Shown here one piece after another: positions 35,654 through 44,315 of a DNA stretch of 64,000 nt. Position 1 is the stretch's first letter. Each line of letters opens with the position of its first letter. Origin of the DNA: an uncultured Ferrovum sp. (GTDB taxonomy: Bacteria > Pseudomonadota > Gammaproteobacteria > Burkholderiales > Ferrovaceae). Made by a program: the position numbers and the translations under genes. The notes under the pieces are model-generated. The model was given only the letters and a program-made list of their open reading frames with translations. It ran no database searches and was not told the origin of the DNA. The stretch spans positions 62,001-126,000 of the forward strand of contig CAITLJ010000070.1 in NCBI GenBank assembly GCA_903893215.1, in the 5' to 3' direction.

Positions 35654-36113
35654 GATGCCATTGCGAAAAAGGCGGATCCTGCGGACGGGACTGGTCCACA
35701 TAGACCGGCGGTGAGTCTGGCGCTGCCCCCTCCGGACGGCGCAGAAAACCCCAGTGCTTGACCCGGGCGGTGTGCATGAACAGGGTCCAGACATCCTGCT
35801 GTCCGGGCAATACCACCCGATGAAAGTCCATGGGGCCGATCAGGTTGAACCAGCGGCACACCCGTCTGCGTACGGACCCATCAGGCTGCAGCCGATCCTC
35901 GAAATACCAGCCGGCCAGTATCACGGCCAAGGAGTGCCGAAACGGATGATCATGCACGCCGTCGGGGTCGGAGCCCACGAAGCGGTGCAGGTAGATGCGC
36001 AGACCGGGCAGGGTCGCCACGTAGTAACGCTCTAGATAAGGTTGGCCTTCGTGGTCAATGCGGCGCGCTGGCAGGCGCGCCGACAGCCAGAACAGCAGGC
36101 GGCGAAACAGCAT
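35592..36113 (-). CDS. Cupin-like protein of unknown function
   Basis: A 173-residue protein from the ATG at 36113. The core has a double-stranded beta-helix pattern with likely metal ligands: YLHRFVGSDPDGVHDHPF, later FHRVVLPG and HTARVKHWGF. The HDHP signature is shared with small cupin-fold proteins found in phage and bacterial genomes. A hydrophobic, basic N-terminus (LFRRLLFWLSARLPARR) may associate with membrane. The last 62 bases overlap the convergent DUF2177 gene, so the exact C-terminus is less certain. Confidence 0.65.
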   Translation of the reverse strand: MLFRRLLFWLSARLPARRIDHEGQPYLERYYVATLPGLRIYLHRFVGSDPDGVHDHPFRHSLAVILAGWYFEDRLQPDGSVRRRVCRWFNLIGPMDFHRVVLPGQQDVWTLFMHTARVKHWGFLRRPEGAAPDSPPVYVDQSRPQDPPFSQWHLSAPDGAALRQNQPVPPRQK

Positions 36114-36177
36114 GATCGAGGATGGTGCAAAAGTAAGCCGCGAGCATACACCCTCCGCGGCGGGAGGGAAGGGGCCG

Positions 36178-37110
36178 TCAGGTGGCCTGCAGGCGGGTCT
36201 GCAGACCGTCCTGCAAGGCATCGAGCAGGCGTTGCACGCGCATGGAGTTGCGTCGTTCCGGGGTGGTCAGGGCATGGATTGGCAGCGGTGCCGGTTTCCA
36301 GTCGGGCAGCAAGGCGAGCACGTCACCGCTGGCCAGTTCGTTGATGAACATCCAGCCGGGAACGAAGCCGATACCGTGACCACGCAGGATCGCGGTGCGC
36401 AGCGCCGCCGAACTGTTGGTCAGCAGTCGGCCGTTGATGCGGACCGTTACACGCTCGGCACTGTCGCTACCCTGGTGCTCAAGCGGGAGAAACTCCCAGG
36501 CGCCGGGATCGGTGGTGCCGGTGTACAGCAGGCATTTGTGGTCAGTCAATTGGCGGGGATGGGTGAGGTTGCCAGGAACCGTTTTGCTTTGGCGAAAATA
36601 TTCTGGCGAGGCAATAAGCTGGCGCTGACTGAGGCCGATCTGCCGCGCGTGCAGTCGCGTGTCGCTGAGTTTACCCACCCGCACTGCCACATCGATTCCC
36701 TGTTCGATCAGGTCGATATAGGCGTCGCTCAACCGCAATTCCACCTGCAATTCCGGGTTGTCCTCGAGGAATTTATTTACCACGGGCAACAGCAGTTGCT
36801 CGCCCATGGTCACAGAGGCGGCCACCCGCAAGCTGCCCCGCAGGCGCTGGGGGCCGCTGCGAATGAGTTGTTCAAGGTCTTGAATTTCAGCGAGTAAACG
36901 TCGTGCTTCTTCAAAATACAGTCGACCTGCCTCGGTCATGGAGCGGGACCGCGTGGTTCGCACCATCAGGGTTTCACCCAGTTCGGCTTCCAGCCAGGCC
37001 ACCTGCTTGCTGATGGCGCTCTGGGTGGTGTTGAGTTCTCGTGCCACGGCAGTGAAGCTGCCACTTTCCACCACACGCACAAAGGTGTGCATTGCTCGTA
37101 AACGGTCCAT
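36178..37110 (-). CDS. LysR-family transcriptional regulator
   Basis: A 310-residue full-length regulator of the CrgA/DsdC-like branch. The HTH is at 2-60 (MHTFVRVVESGSFTAVARE, then TTQSAISKQVAWLE). The effector domain (about 90-295) is complete, with VAASVTMGEQLLLP at its start and GHGIGFVPGW near the co-inducer pocket. It is divergent from the rhomboid/transglutaminase-like pair, with a perfect nine-base inverted repeat between them that may be its operator. Confidence 0.93.
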   Translation of the reverse strand: MDRLRAMHTFVRVVESGSFTAVARELNTTQSAISKQVAWLEAELGETLMVRTTRSRSMTEAGRLYFEEARRLLAEIQDLEQLIRSGPQRLRGSLRVAASVTMGEQLLLPVVNKFLEDNPELQVELRLSDAYIDLIEQGIDVAVRVGKLSDTRLHARQIGLSQRQLIASPEYFRQSKTVPGNLTHPRQLTDHKCLLYTGTTDPGAWEFLPLEHQGSDSAERVTVRINGRLLTNSSAALRTAILRGHGIGFVPGWMFINELASGDVLALLPDWKPAPLPIHALTTPERRNSMRVQRLLDALQDGLQTRLQAT

Positions 37111-37195
37111 GCTGTTGTATTCTGTATTGGAATTATTGTGCTAGTGTGCCAGTGCTTTTGATGCTTGCGAATCCGCTCTCTAGCGTATTCGAGCA

Positions 37196-37224
37196 CCAAT
37201 CAAGCTGTTTGACCGCTTGATTGG
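37196..37224. promoter_or_regulatory. Nine-base inverted repeat, possible LysR operator
   Basis: CCAATCAAG (37196-37204) and CTTGATTGG (37216-37224) are perfect complements with an eleven-base spacer, in the 200-bp gap between the LysR gene and the rhomboid gene. Size and spacing fit LysR-type dyad sites. A stem-loop in RNA is the alternative. Confidence 0.5.
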
Positions 37225-37309
37225 CTTAATTGGCGTGCATTGGCTTGAGCGATCGGTGCCCGGCAGACTACCCTGAATATCCTGTCATTCCGCGTCGAGA
37301 AAAGTGGCC

Positions 37310-38344
37310 ATGCAAGCAATGCCGCCCCCGCCCCCCGTTTCGCTGCCGGCCGATCGGGCGTCACAACGACGCTTTCCGGTCCGGCTCAGCCGGCCGTGGT
37401 GGCAGGCCGGACTGAGCGACAACACGCTCGGGCTGCGCGGCGACGCAGTGCTGGTGTGTGATGGCGTCACTGTGACCCTGCAGGGGCTGCGTAGCTGGCA
37501 GGTGGCGCAGGTCTTCAACGTGGTGCGCGAAGGGCGCAGTGTAGCTTTTCAGGTACTGGGTGAGGATCGGCTGGTCGACCGCGTTCGACTGTGGTGTCGG
37601 AATGTGGCGAGCGCGCAGGCGGCGCGCCTGGCATTGCCTGCCAACGTGACCGCCGGCGCTGCGCAAGCCCTGCAAGAACATCACCAGTTCGAGGACCGTC
37701 TGGACGTTGCACATCCGCCGCCGCGCTGGACCCGACGACTGGTAGCCATCAACCTGTTGGTGTTTGCGCTGGCCGCCACCACCGGCGCTGGTGTGCTTGA
37801 ACCGGATCCGCGCGTGTTGTTGGCCTGGGGTACCAACTTTTCCCCGTTGACGTTGCACGGCCAACAGTGGCGCTTGCTGACCTCGATGTTCCTGCATTTC
37901 GGCCTGTTGCATCTGGCCTTCAACATGTGGGCGCTGCTCAGCGGCGGCCGCTTCGCCGAGCGGCTGTTTGGTCCTCGCCGTTTTCTGGTGATCTATTTCG
38001 CTGCCGGCCTGAGCGGCAGTCTGACCAGCGCGCTCTGGAACCCGCAGGTGAACAGTGCCGGTGCCTCGGGCGCGATCATTGGCGTGTTCGGCGCCATCCT
38101 CGCCTGGTTTCTGCGCGCGGATCATCAGGTGCCGGCCAGTGTGATCCGCCAGCAGCGAACCAGCGGCATCGTGTTCATCCTGATCAATCTGGGCTACGGC
38201 GCCACCCAGAGTGGTATAGACAACGCGGCGCATCTGGGCGGGCTGGTGGCCGGCTTGTTGCTGGGCTGGCTGCTGGCGCGGCCGGACGATGGCGCAGTGT
38301 CAGAGGATCGTCAGGACGCAGCGGATGGGCCAGGGATATGCTAG
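37310..38344 (+). CDS. Rhomboid intramembrane serine protease
   Basis: A 344-residue protein; the ATG at 37310 follows GAGAAAAG. A soluble N-terminal domain of about 140 residues precedes six membrane helices. Catalytic Ser253 lies in SAGASGAIIG and His308 in DNAAHLGGL; Asn205 in HLAFNMWA completes the oxyanion hole. The enzyme should cleave transmembrane segments of substrate proteins. Its stop overlaps the start of the Tgl-like gene by seven bases, so the two products are made together; one may process or release the other. Possibly controlled by the divergent LysR protein. Confidence 0.93.
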   Translation: MQAMPPPPPVSLPADRASQRRFPVRLSRPWWQAGLSDNTLGLRGDAVLVCDGVTVTLQGLRSWQVAQVFNVVREGRSVAFQVLGEDRLVDRVRLWCRNVASAQAARLALPANVTAGAAQALQEHHQFEDRLDVAHPPPRWTRRLVAINLLVFALAATTGAGVLEPDPRVLLAWGTNFSPLTLHGQQWRLLTSMFLHFGLLHLAFNMWALLSGGRFAERLFGPRRFLVIYFAAGLSGSLTSALWNPQVNSAGASGAIIGVFGAILAWFLRADHQVPASVIRQQRTSGIVFILINLGYGATQSGIDNAAHLGGLVAGLLLGWLLARPDDGAVSEDRQDAADGPGIC

Positions 38345-39666
38345 GTGATCAATCGAAAAACGCCGTATCCATCTTGGTAACATTGCCACGGCTCAATCGA
38401 ATTTTTCGCCGTGCGGCAGTCTGGCTCTGCGTAGTTTCTGCCGTGGTGATGGCCGCCGAAGTGCCGGCCCCGCAGTCTCTCATAGAGCAGGTCAAGCTGC
38501 CCGCGGTGGCAGCACCGGCGCTCCCGGTGGGCGCCGCGGAGGGCTTGCGGTTTCGTTGTGCGCCTGACCGTCTGGCCGCGCTGGCGCCGGAAATCGGGCG
38601 CTTGCTGCGGGCGTCTGGCGTGCGGCCGGCGCAGTACCGTCAGGTTGTGGACCAGGCGGCGGGCACCCTGTCGTTTGTGCTTGCCACGCCAGATGCGGAT
38701 TTCGTTACGCTCGATTTTTACCGGCGTGCGCAATTCGGGGTCAAGGCTGGCATGGTGCGTTTGCCCGGACCGCATGGAATGCGACGGGTGCGCACAGTGT
38801 CGCAGCAGGAAATCCTGCTCGCGCTGATGCAGCATGGTCGCCTGACCGAATTTTCCGGCAGCGCCTGCGACGTTCAGGCCTTGCGTGATCACGTGGCGAT
38901 CCGCCAGTTGATCGTGGCCTGGACGGAGAACCTGGACTGGACCTTCCCTGACGGTCGACCGGCACGCTGGAACGGCACCTGGTGGGTGAAGGGCACCCCG
39001 CGGCCGCAGGTGCCGGTGGAGCGTGCCTTGCGCGATGTCTTTCTGCATCAGGCACGCTATTCCTTTGGCTGCTACACGGCAGCCAAGATTGTTGTGACGC
39101 AGGCAGTACTGGATTACTACAGCCGCGTGCATCCGGACGCCGGTCGGCTTGCGCTGGTAAAAGCGCGCCTTTTGGCAGACCAGGATCCCCTGGTCGACAT
39201 CGAACCGCCGGCGATGTGGTCATTCGAAAGCGATTTTGATCCCCGCGAATTGCCACGCGTGGGCAAGCTGCTTCAACTTCAGCACGATGTGCCTGCCGGT
39301 AATTTCATTCCCGGGGACTGGACGTATCTGGTCAATCCCGACCCGGCGTCCAGCCAGCGCGCCGGCTATGAGGGTTCCAATGCGCTCTACCTAGGACAAG
39401 GACGGTTTGACGATTTTTACAACGATAACGATCACGCCTATTCGTATCGTCAAAAAATCGATGAGGTGTACCAGTGGCAGTTTGGCGTGTTCAGTCGTTC
39501 ACGGGATGCCGCAAAGATCCACCCGCTCAGCGATGAAGTGCTCGGTCGTCTTGGCCAGACCCCCGAGCACGGCGGGCTGGTGCTCGCCATTCGCGCGGTG
39601 CCCTACCTGTTCGGCTATCAGGCCCTGCCGGCGTGGGTTGCGCCGGTGCTGCAGGCCGGCAACTGA
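38338..39666 (+). CDS. Exported transglutaminase-like protein related to Bacillus Tgl
   Basis: A 442-residue protein. A hydrophobic segment (RAAVWLCVVSAVVMAAEV, about 22-40) looks like a signal peptide or anchor. The middle matches spore protein-glutamine gamma-glutamyltransferase Tgl in order: RYSFGCYTAAKIVV around the nucleophile cysteine (Tgl has FECATAIVII), then FIPGDWTYLVNPD (Tgl FFLGDCLYFKNPE), then YEGSNALYLGQGRF (Tgl WRGENVILLGEDKY). The two glutamates reported as catalytic in Tgl are replaced by Gly and Ser, with a Glu two positions before the Ser. It may crosslink or amidate exported proteins, or act as another cysteine-dependent acyl transferase. The comparison is from memory. Confidence 0.65.
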   Translation: MLGDQSKNAVSILVTLPRLNRIFRRAAVWLCVVSAVVMAAEVPAPQSLIEQVKLPAVAAPALPVGAAEGLRFRCAPDRLAALAPEIGRLLRASGVRPAQYRQVVDQAAGTLSFVLATPDADFVTLDFYRRAQFGVKAGMVRLPGPHGMRRVRTVSQQEILLALMQHGRLTEFSGSACDVQALRDHVAIRQLIVAWTENLDWTFPDGRPARWNGTWWVKGTPRPQVPVERALRDVFLHQARYSFGCYTAAKIVVTQAVLDYYSRVHPDAGRLALVKARLLADQDPLVDIEPPAMWSFESDFDPRELPRVGKLLQLQHDVPAGNFIPGDWTYLVNPDPASSQRAGYEGSNALYLGQGRFDDFYNDNDHAYSYRQKIDEVYQWQFGVFSRSRDAAKIHPLSDEVLGRLGQTPEHGGLVLAIRAVPYLFGYQALPAWVAPVLQAGN

Positions 39667-39671
39667 CTGGA

Positions 39672-40610
39672 TCAGGGCGCCGGGTCGGGTGCCAGCCAGC
39701 GCCGCAGGGGTGCAGGCGGCGCCGTCGGACCTTGCGACGCGCCAAAGGTCTGCCGGATGTAGGCGGCGGTGCGTGGTCCCTCTGCCATTGCCAGCGTGCC
39801 GTCCTCGAGCACGAAGGTGGGCGTGTAATCCGCATTGATGCCCACACCACGCAGGATATTGCGCAGCATGCCCGCTTCGCGCTGGGCTGATCGGGCATCG
39901 AAGCGGCAGTCCGCAGTCACCGGAACCTGATGCGTCTGCCACCAGTCCTGCCAGGCTTGGCCGGGCGATTCGGCACACCAGACCTGCGCCGCAGTCTGCC
40001 ACGCTGCGCTGCCACCGTCTTCCGTTGGCACCAGCGCCGACGGTACCAGGTAAAAGGTGGTGTCGAGTTGCCCCGGGGTGGCGACCAGACTGGCAAGGGC
40101 CTGCTCGAACTGCTGACAGGACGGGCAATCCACCGCCGATATTTCCAGGATGCGCCGCGCGCCACCGGTGCCGTAGCGGATTGGCACCAGTTGCGGATAG
40201 TCAATGGCAGCGAGGATTTCGGTGCGCAAACCGAGCACTTCGGCACCGCTCAGGCGGCGTGCCGGCTTGCCCGGCTGGTCGAACACGGCAAAACCGCGTT
40301 TACCACCCCCCACCAGCGTGGCCTGCGCATTGATGAAACCGAGGCTTTCGCCTGAGTCGCGCAAGCGCACCAGAAACAGGCCATGCACCAGAGTGTCCTG
40401 CACCACTACCTTGGTCTCGTCCACGCCGGGTCCGAACGACAGGCCGGCCGCCTGCATGCGGGAAAACAGCGCATGCGCCGCGGGCGGCACATCGGCGCGG
40501 GCGCCCATGCTGAGGAGCGTCAGTGCAAGGGTCAGCAGCAGCCGTTGCGCGCCCGACACATGCCGTTGGTGGCGCAGTAGCACCCGAAGGCCAGGTTGGG
40601 TGGGTATCAT
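39672..40610 (-). CDS. DsbC/DsbG-like periplasmic thiol:disulfide protein
   Basis: A 312-residue protein from the ATG at 40610. A basic N-terminus and hydrophobic core (LLLTLALTLLSMGARA) form the signal peptide. An N-terminal dimerisation-like segment (about 45-130) is followed by a thioredoxin-fold domain with CPSC as the redox motif (E. coli DsbC has CGYC) and YTPT as the cis-proline loop. It probably isomerises or reduces disulfides in the periplasm. The changed middle residues suggest a different redox potential. It is followed, tail to tail, by the Tgl-like gene six bases away, and lies downstream of an anchored protein of unknown function. Confidence 0.82.
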   Translation of the reverse strand: MIPTQPGLRVLLRHQRHVSGAQRLLLTLALTLLSMGARADVPPAAHALFSRMQAAGLSFGPGVDETKVVVQDTLVHGLFLVRLRDSGESLGFINAQATLVGGGKRGFAVFDQPGKPARRLSGAEVLGLRTEILAAIDYPQLVPIRYGTGGARRILEISAVDCPSCQQFEQALASLVATPGQLDTTFYLVPSALVPTEDGGSAAWQTAAQVWCAESPGQAWQDWWQTHQVPVTADCRFDARSAQREAGMLRNILRGVGINADYTPTFVLEDGTLAMAEGPRTAAYIRQTFGASQGPTAPPAPLRRWLAPDPAP

Positions 40611-40689
40611 CAGGTTTTTCTCATTCAATGGAAGCGGTTGCCACGCAAAGTCGAACACTGGGTTGCCACGGCCTGCAGGTTTCTGCGCA

Positions 40690-41382
40690 CTAGAGCGCGC
40701 TTGGGTGCTTGTGGCCGCAGGCCTTCCAGCGGTCGCCATCCAGAAATTGCGGTGCTTCGTCCACCTTGCGGATCCACAGTTCGGCCACGTGATTGGCCTG
40801 CATGAAGAAGGATTTACCCAGGCGGGGCAGATCGATGAAGCGCAGCAGCGGATCGTCCGCGGTGCAGTACTGGCGCAGGTCCAGCCCCGCATACGCAATG
40901 ACCAGATCCTTCACAGCCTGACCACAATGCACCTGATCAATGGCGGTTGGGTCACTGGCTGCAGTGCAGCGATAGTTGAGCCCGGTGATTACTTTGTCGT
41001 GGGTGAATATGCGCAGCGGCTTGCGGCCGCCATCCGTTGTCCCTGGCGCCGCAACCGGGCTGGCGCCGCCGCCAGCGGCGGCGTCGCCAGCAGCCCCCGC
41101 TGCCGGGGTGGCACCGGCACCGGCACCAGCACCAGCATCGCCCTCGGCACTGGCCGGCAGGGGATACTGGTACACCTCGTAGTCTCCCACCGTGGCATGC
41201 TTGAGCAGCGCCCCGAAGGCAAATTGCACGTCTTCGATGTCATCGCCCAGACGTACCCCCTTCAGTTCGATGGCGGCCACCGGGATGCGATCCTGCATGG
41301 GTTTGTACCAAAAGGCCCAGCCGGCATACACACCACCTGCAAGCACCAGCAGCACAGTGATCAGGATCAGCAGCGTTTTCAT
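40690..41382 (-). CDS. Membrane-anchored protein of unknown function
   Basis: A 230-residue protein with one N-terminal helix (LLILITVLLVLAGGVYAGWAF) and a periplasmic body. The segment GVRLGDDIEDVQFAFG resembles the first repeat of the SmpA/OmlA (BamE-like) fold, but the match is short. A linker of Gly/Ala repeats (about 80-105) separates it from a second domain with four cysteines (YRCTA, HCGQ, YCTA and KACGH). The cysteines fit the downstream DsbC/G-like protein as a partner. I recognise no family with confidence. Confidence 0.6.
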   Translation of the reverse strand: MKTLLILITVLLVLAGGVYAGWAFWYKPMQDRIPVAAIELKGVRLGDDIEDVQFAFGALLKHATVGDYEVYQYPLPASAEGDAGAGAGAGATPAAGAAGDAAAGGGASPVAAPGTTDGGRKPLRIFTHDKVITGLNYRCTAASDPTAIDQVHCGQAVKDLVIAYAGLDLRQYCTADDPLLRFIDLPRLGKSFFMQANHVAELWIRKVDEAPQFLDGDRWKACGHKHPSAL

Positions 41383-41471
41383 GAGGATTTTTCAGGCACA
41401 GCCCGGTCCGGTCCGGTCGGGCGCATGACAGCAGCAATTCGGGAATCCAGAGTTTAACGTATCATGCTGCC

Positions 41472-42215
41472 GTGCCCGCCATCCTCAACATCGCCGCCTA
41501 CCGCTTCGTTGCCATCAACGACGCGCCCGCGTTACGCGCGCATCTGCAGGATGCGGCCACAGCGCAGGGCCTGCTCGGCACGATCCTGCTGGCGCCCGAG
41601 GGGATCAATCTGTTTCTTGCAGGCCCAGCCGCAGGCGTCGCCGCTTTTTTGGGGCCACTGCGGGCCGATGCGCGCTTTGCGGGGCTGAACACCAAGGACA
41701 GCTGGTCGGATCGCGCGCCGTTTCGCCGGCTGCGCGTGCGCCTGAAACGCGAGATCATCAGGATGGACCATCCCACCATCCGGCCAGCCGACGGACGCGC
41801 GCCGGCCGTGCAACCTGACACCCTGAAACGTTGGCTGGATGCCGGTTTTGATGACGCGGGTCGGCCGGTGGTGATGCTCGATACCCGCAACGGCTTCGAA
41901 CTGGATGCCGGCCGGTTTTCCGGTGCCGTCGATCTTGGCCTGCACAAGTTCAGTGAATTTCCTGCTGCCATTGCACGGGTGCGTGATGATCTGACCGGGT
42001 GCACCGTGGTGAGTTACTGCACGGGGGGCATCCGCTGCGAGAAGGCGGCACTGTTGATGAACGAGATGGGCATGACGCATCATTATCAGCTCGATGGCGG
42101 TATCCTTAACTACTTTGCGCAGGTGGGCGGCGCGCATTACGAGGGCACCTGCACAGTGTTCGATGAACGCAGCGCGTTGAGTCCCTCGCTCAACCCAGCC
42201 CCCGAAGCCGGGTGA
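41472..42215 (+). CDS. trhO: Rhodanese-type tRNA uridine hydroxylase TrhO (YceA)
   Basis: A 247-residue protein starting at a GTG at 41472. An N-terminal ferredoxin-like domain (GTILLAPEGINLFLAG) precedes a rhodanese domain with nucleophile Cys183 in SYCTGGIRCEKA. This is the TrhO family, which forms 5-hydroxyuridine at position 34 of some tRNAs in an oxygen-dependent way. Length is at the short end for the family; the C-terminal cysteine-rich region seen in E. coli is largely missing. The stop overlaps the GTG start of the next MFS gene. Confidence 0.9.
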   Translation: MPAILNIAAYRFVAINDAPALRAHLQDAATAQGLLGTILLAPEGINLFLAGPAAGVAAFLGPLRADARFAGLNTKDSWSDRAPFRRLRVRLKREIIRMDHPTIRPADGRAPAVQPDTLKRWLDAGFDDAGRPVVMLDTRNGFELDAGRFSGAVDLGLHKFSEFPAAIARVRDDLTGCTVVSYCTGGIRCEKAALLMNEMGMTHHYQLDGGILNYFAQVGGAHYEGTCTVFDERSALSPSLNPAPEAG

Positions 42216-43426
42216 GGTTCGTCACGGCGCGGAGCGAACTGCGTGCCCATCCACCCTTCCTGCGGTTTTTGCTGGCGCGCATCCTGGGCACCACGGCCAA
42301 CCAGATGCTGATGGTGGCGGTGTCGTGGCATATGTACGACATCACCTCCAGTGCCTGGGATCTCGGCATGGTGGGACTGTTCCAGTTCATCCCGGCGCTG
42401 CTGATGACCCTGCCTGCAGGCCACCTCGCGGACCGCTTGCACCGGGGGCGCATGTTTGCCTGCTGCATGCTGGTGCAAGCCATGCTGGCACTCACCCTGG
42501 TGTTCACCACCACGCAAGGCCTGGCCAGCCGCGAGCTGATGTATGCGGTGGCGGTGGTGCTCGGTCTGGTACGTGCCTTCCAGATGCCGGCCCAGCAGGC
42601 GTTCACCCCCTTGCTGGTTCCGGCGGCGCTGTTGCAGCGAGCCATTGCGATCAGTTCGGGCGGCGTGCAGGCCGCCATCATTGCCGGGCCGGCGCTTGGC
42701 GGCGTGCTGTATGGCTTTGGCGCTGTAGTGGTCTATCTGTGCAGCGCCGCGCTGTTGCTGGCGGCGGCCGTGCTGACCTGGTTGGTGCGATACAACCATC
42801 GTCCGGTCACCACGGCGGCCAGTTGGCGCAGCGTGCTGGCGGGCGTGGCTTTTGTCTGGCAGCGCAAGGTGCTGCTGGGCGCCACCAGTCTGGACCTGTT
42901 TGCCGTGCTGCTGGGGGGCGCCACGGCGCTGTTGCCGATTTATGCGCGGGATATCCTGCATACCGGGCCGGTCGGGCTGGGCTTGTTGCGCGCTGCGCCG
43001 GCGGTTGGCGCCTTCCTGATGTCTCTGGTGCTGACGCGCTGGCCGCTGGAACGTCGGGTCGGTCATGCACTGCTGGCGGCCGTGGGTTTTTTTGGGGTGG
43101 CCACCGTGGTGTTTGGTGTGTCGCACAGCATGCTCGTGTCCTTGCTGGCATTGATGGCCACCGGCGCAGCCGACAATATCAGCGTGGTGGTGAGACTCAC
43201 GCTGGTCCAGCTCGAAACGCCGGACGAGATGCGCGGTCGGGTGGCTGCTGTGAACGGGATTTTCATTGGCGCATCAAACCAGCTTGGCGAGTTTGAATCG
43301 GGTGTGACGGCAGACCTGCTCGGTCCAGTGGGGGCGGTATTGTTGGGTGGCGTGGGCACCATCGTGGTGGCCGTCTCCTGGCTGCGCCTGTTTCCGGATC
43401 TGGCGCGTCGCGATCGCATGCGCTGA
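42212..43426 (+). CDS. MFS transporter, EntS/MFS_3 type
   Basis: A 404-residue twelve-helix carrier. A GTG start at 42212 overlaps the TrhO stop (GTGA). Features of the enterobactin-exporter-like group are FLRFLLARILGTTANQM at the start, PAGHLADRLHRGRMF between helices 2 and 3, and RAFQMPAQQAFTPLLV. The conserved GRVAAVNGIFIGASNQLGE loop lies before helix 11. Substrate unknown; members export siderophores or drugs. FAH follows 19 bp later. Confidence 0.88.
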   Translation: MRFVTARSELRAHPPFLRFLLARILGTTANQMLMVAVSWHMYDITSSAWDLGMVGLFQFIPALLMTLPAGHLADRLHRGRMFACCMLVQAMLALTLVFTTTQGLASRELMYAVAVVLGLVRAFQMPAQQAFTPLLVPAALLQRAIAISSGGVQAAIIAGPALGGVLYGFGAVVVYLCSAALLLAAAVLTWLVRYNHRPVTTAASWRSVLAGVAFVWQRKVLLGATSLDLFAVLLGGATALLPIYARDILHTGPVGLGLLRAAPAVGAFLMSLVLTRWPLERRVGHALLAAVGFFGVATVVFGVSHSMLVSLLALMATGAADNISVVVRLTLVQLETPDEMRGRVAAVNGIFIGASNQLGEFESGVTADLLGPVGAVLLGGVGTIVVAVSWLRLFPDLARRDRMR

Positions 43427-43445
43427 CCCAGGGAGACATTCGAAG

Positions 43446-44315
43446 ATGAAATTATTGCGGCATGGCGCCATCGGCGCGGAACGGGCAGGGGCTCTGGACG
43501 CACAGGGGCGCGCGCGCGACCTGTCCCTGCTGGTCAGCGACTGGACCCCGGAGTGGCTGACGCCAGCGCGCCTGCAGGCGCTGCAGGCGATCGACCTCGA
43601 GCGGATGCCGCTGGTGCCACCGGGCACCCGGCTGGGCGTGCCGGTGGCAGGTGTGCGCCAGTTCATGGCGATCGGCCTGAATTATCGTGCTCATGCCGAG
43701 GAGGCCGGTCTGGAAATCCCCCCCGAGCCGATCGTGTTCACCAAGGCGATCACTGCACTGGCGGGACCTGACGATCCGCTCACCTTGCCGACCGGGTCGG
43801 TCGCCAGCGACTGGGAGGTGGAGCTGGCGGTGGTGATTGGCACGCTGGCGCGGCAGGTCACTGCAGCGCAGGCGCTGTCGCATGTGGCCGGCTATTGCCT
43901 GGCCAATGACCTGTCCGAGCGGGACTGGCAGATCCGGCGCAAGGGTCAGTGGGTGAAGGGCAAGAGCTTTGACGGCTTTGGTCCGCTGGGCCCGTGGCTG
44001 GTGACTGCAGACGAGATTACCGATCCGCAGGCGTTACCACTGCGGTTGGCGCTGAACGGACAGGTAATGCAGGACGGCAATACCGCTGACATGATCTTTC
44101 CGGTGCGCGAACTGGTGTCGTACGTCAGCCAGTTCATGACGCTGCTGCCCGGCGACGTGATCGTGACCGGCACGCCAGCGGGGGTCGGTATGGGCTTGAA
44201 GCCGCCGCGCTACCTGCAGGCCGGTGACGTGATCACGCTGGAAGGTGGTGTGCTGGGTACGCAGGTCCAGCATGTGCTGGCAGCATCGGGTGCAGGGTTG
44301 GTGCAGGGTGACTGA
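43446..44315 (+). CDS. Fumarylacetoacetate hydrolase family protein
   Basis: A 289-residue enzyme of the FAH superfamily (C-C bond hydrolases, decarboxylases and keto-enol isomerases). An N-terminal 60-residue lid domain precedes the catalytic fold. Metal-binding residues lie in DWEVELAVVIG, and FMAIGLNYRAHAEE, WVKGKSFDGFGPLGPW and TGTPAGVGMG are family hallmarks. This set is shared by 2,4-diketo-3-deoxy-L-fuconate hydrolase and ureidoglycolate lyase-type members, so substrate choice is open. It lies in the TrhO-MFS-FAH run. Confidence 0.9.
   Translation: MKLLRHGAIGAERAGALDAQGRARDLSLLVSDWTPEWLTPARLQALQAIDLERMPLVPPGTRLGVPVAGVRQFMAIGLNYRAHAEEAGLEIPPEPIVFTKAITALAGPDDPLTLPTGSVASDWEVELAVVIGTLARQVTAAQALSHVAGYCLANDLSERDWQIRRKGQWVKGKSFDGFGPLGPWLVTADEITDPQALPLRLALNGQVMQDGNTADMIFPVRELVSYVSQFMTLLPGDVIVTGTPAGVGMGLKPPRYLQAGDVITLEGGVLGTQVQHVLAASGAGLVQGD

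Noticed and set aside
37867-38337. An extended N-terminus for the Tgl-like protein overlapping the rhomboid gene
   Set aside because: The extension is a shifted-frame reading of conserved rhomboid helices. The ATG at 38338 starts just before a hydrophobic export segment.
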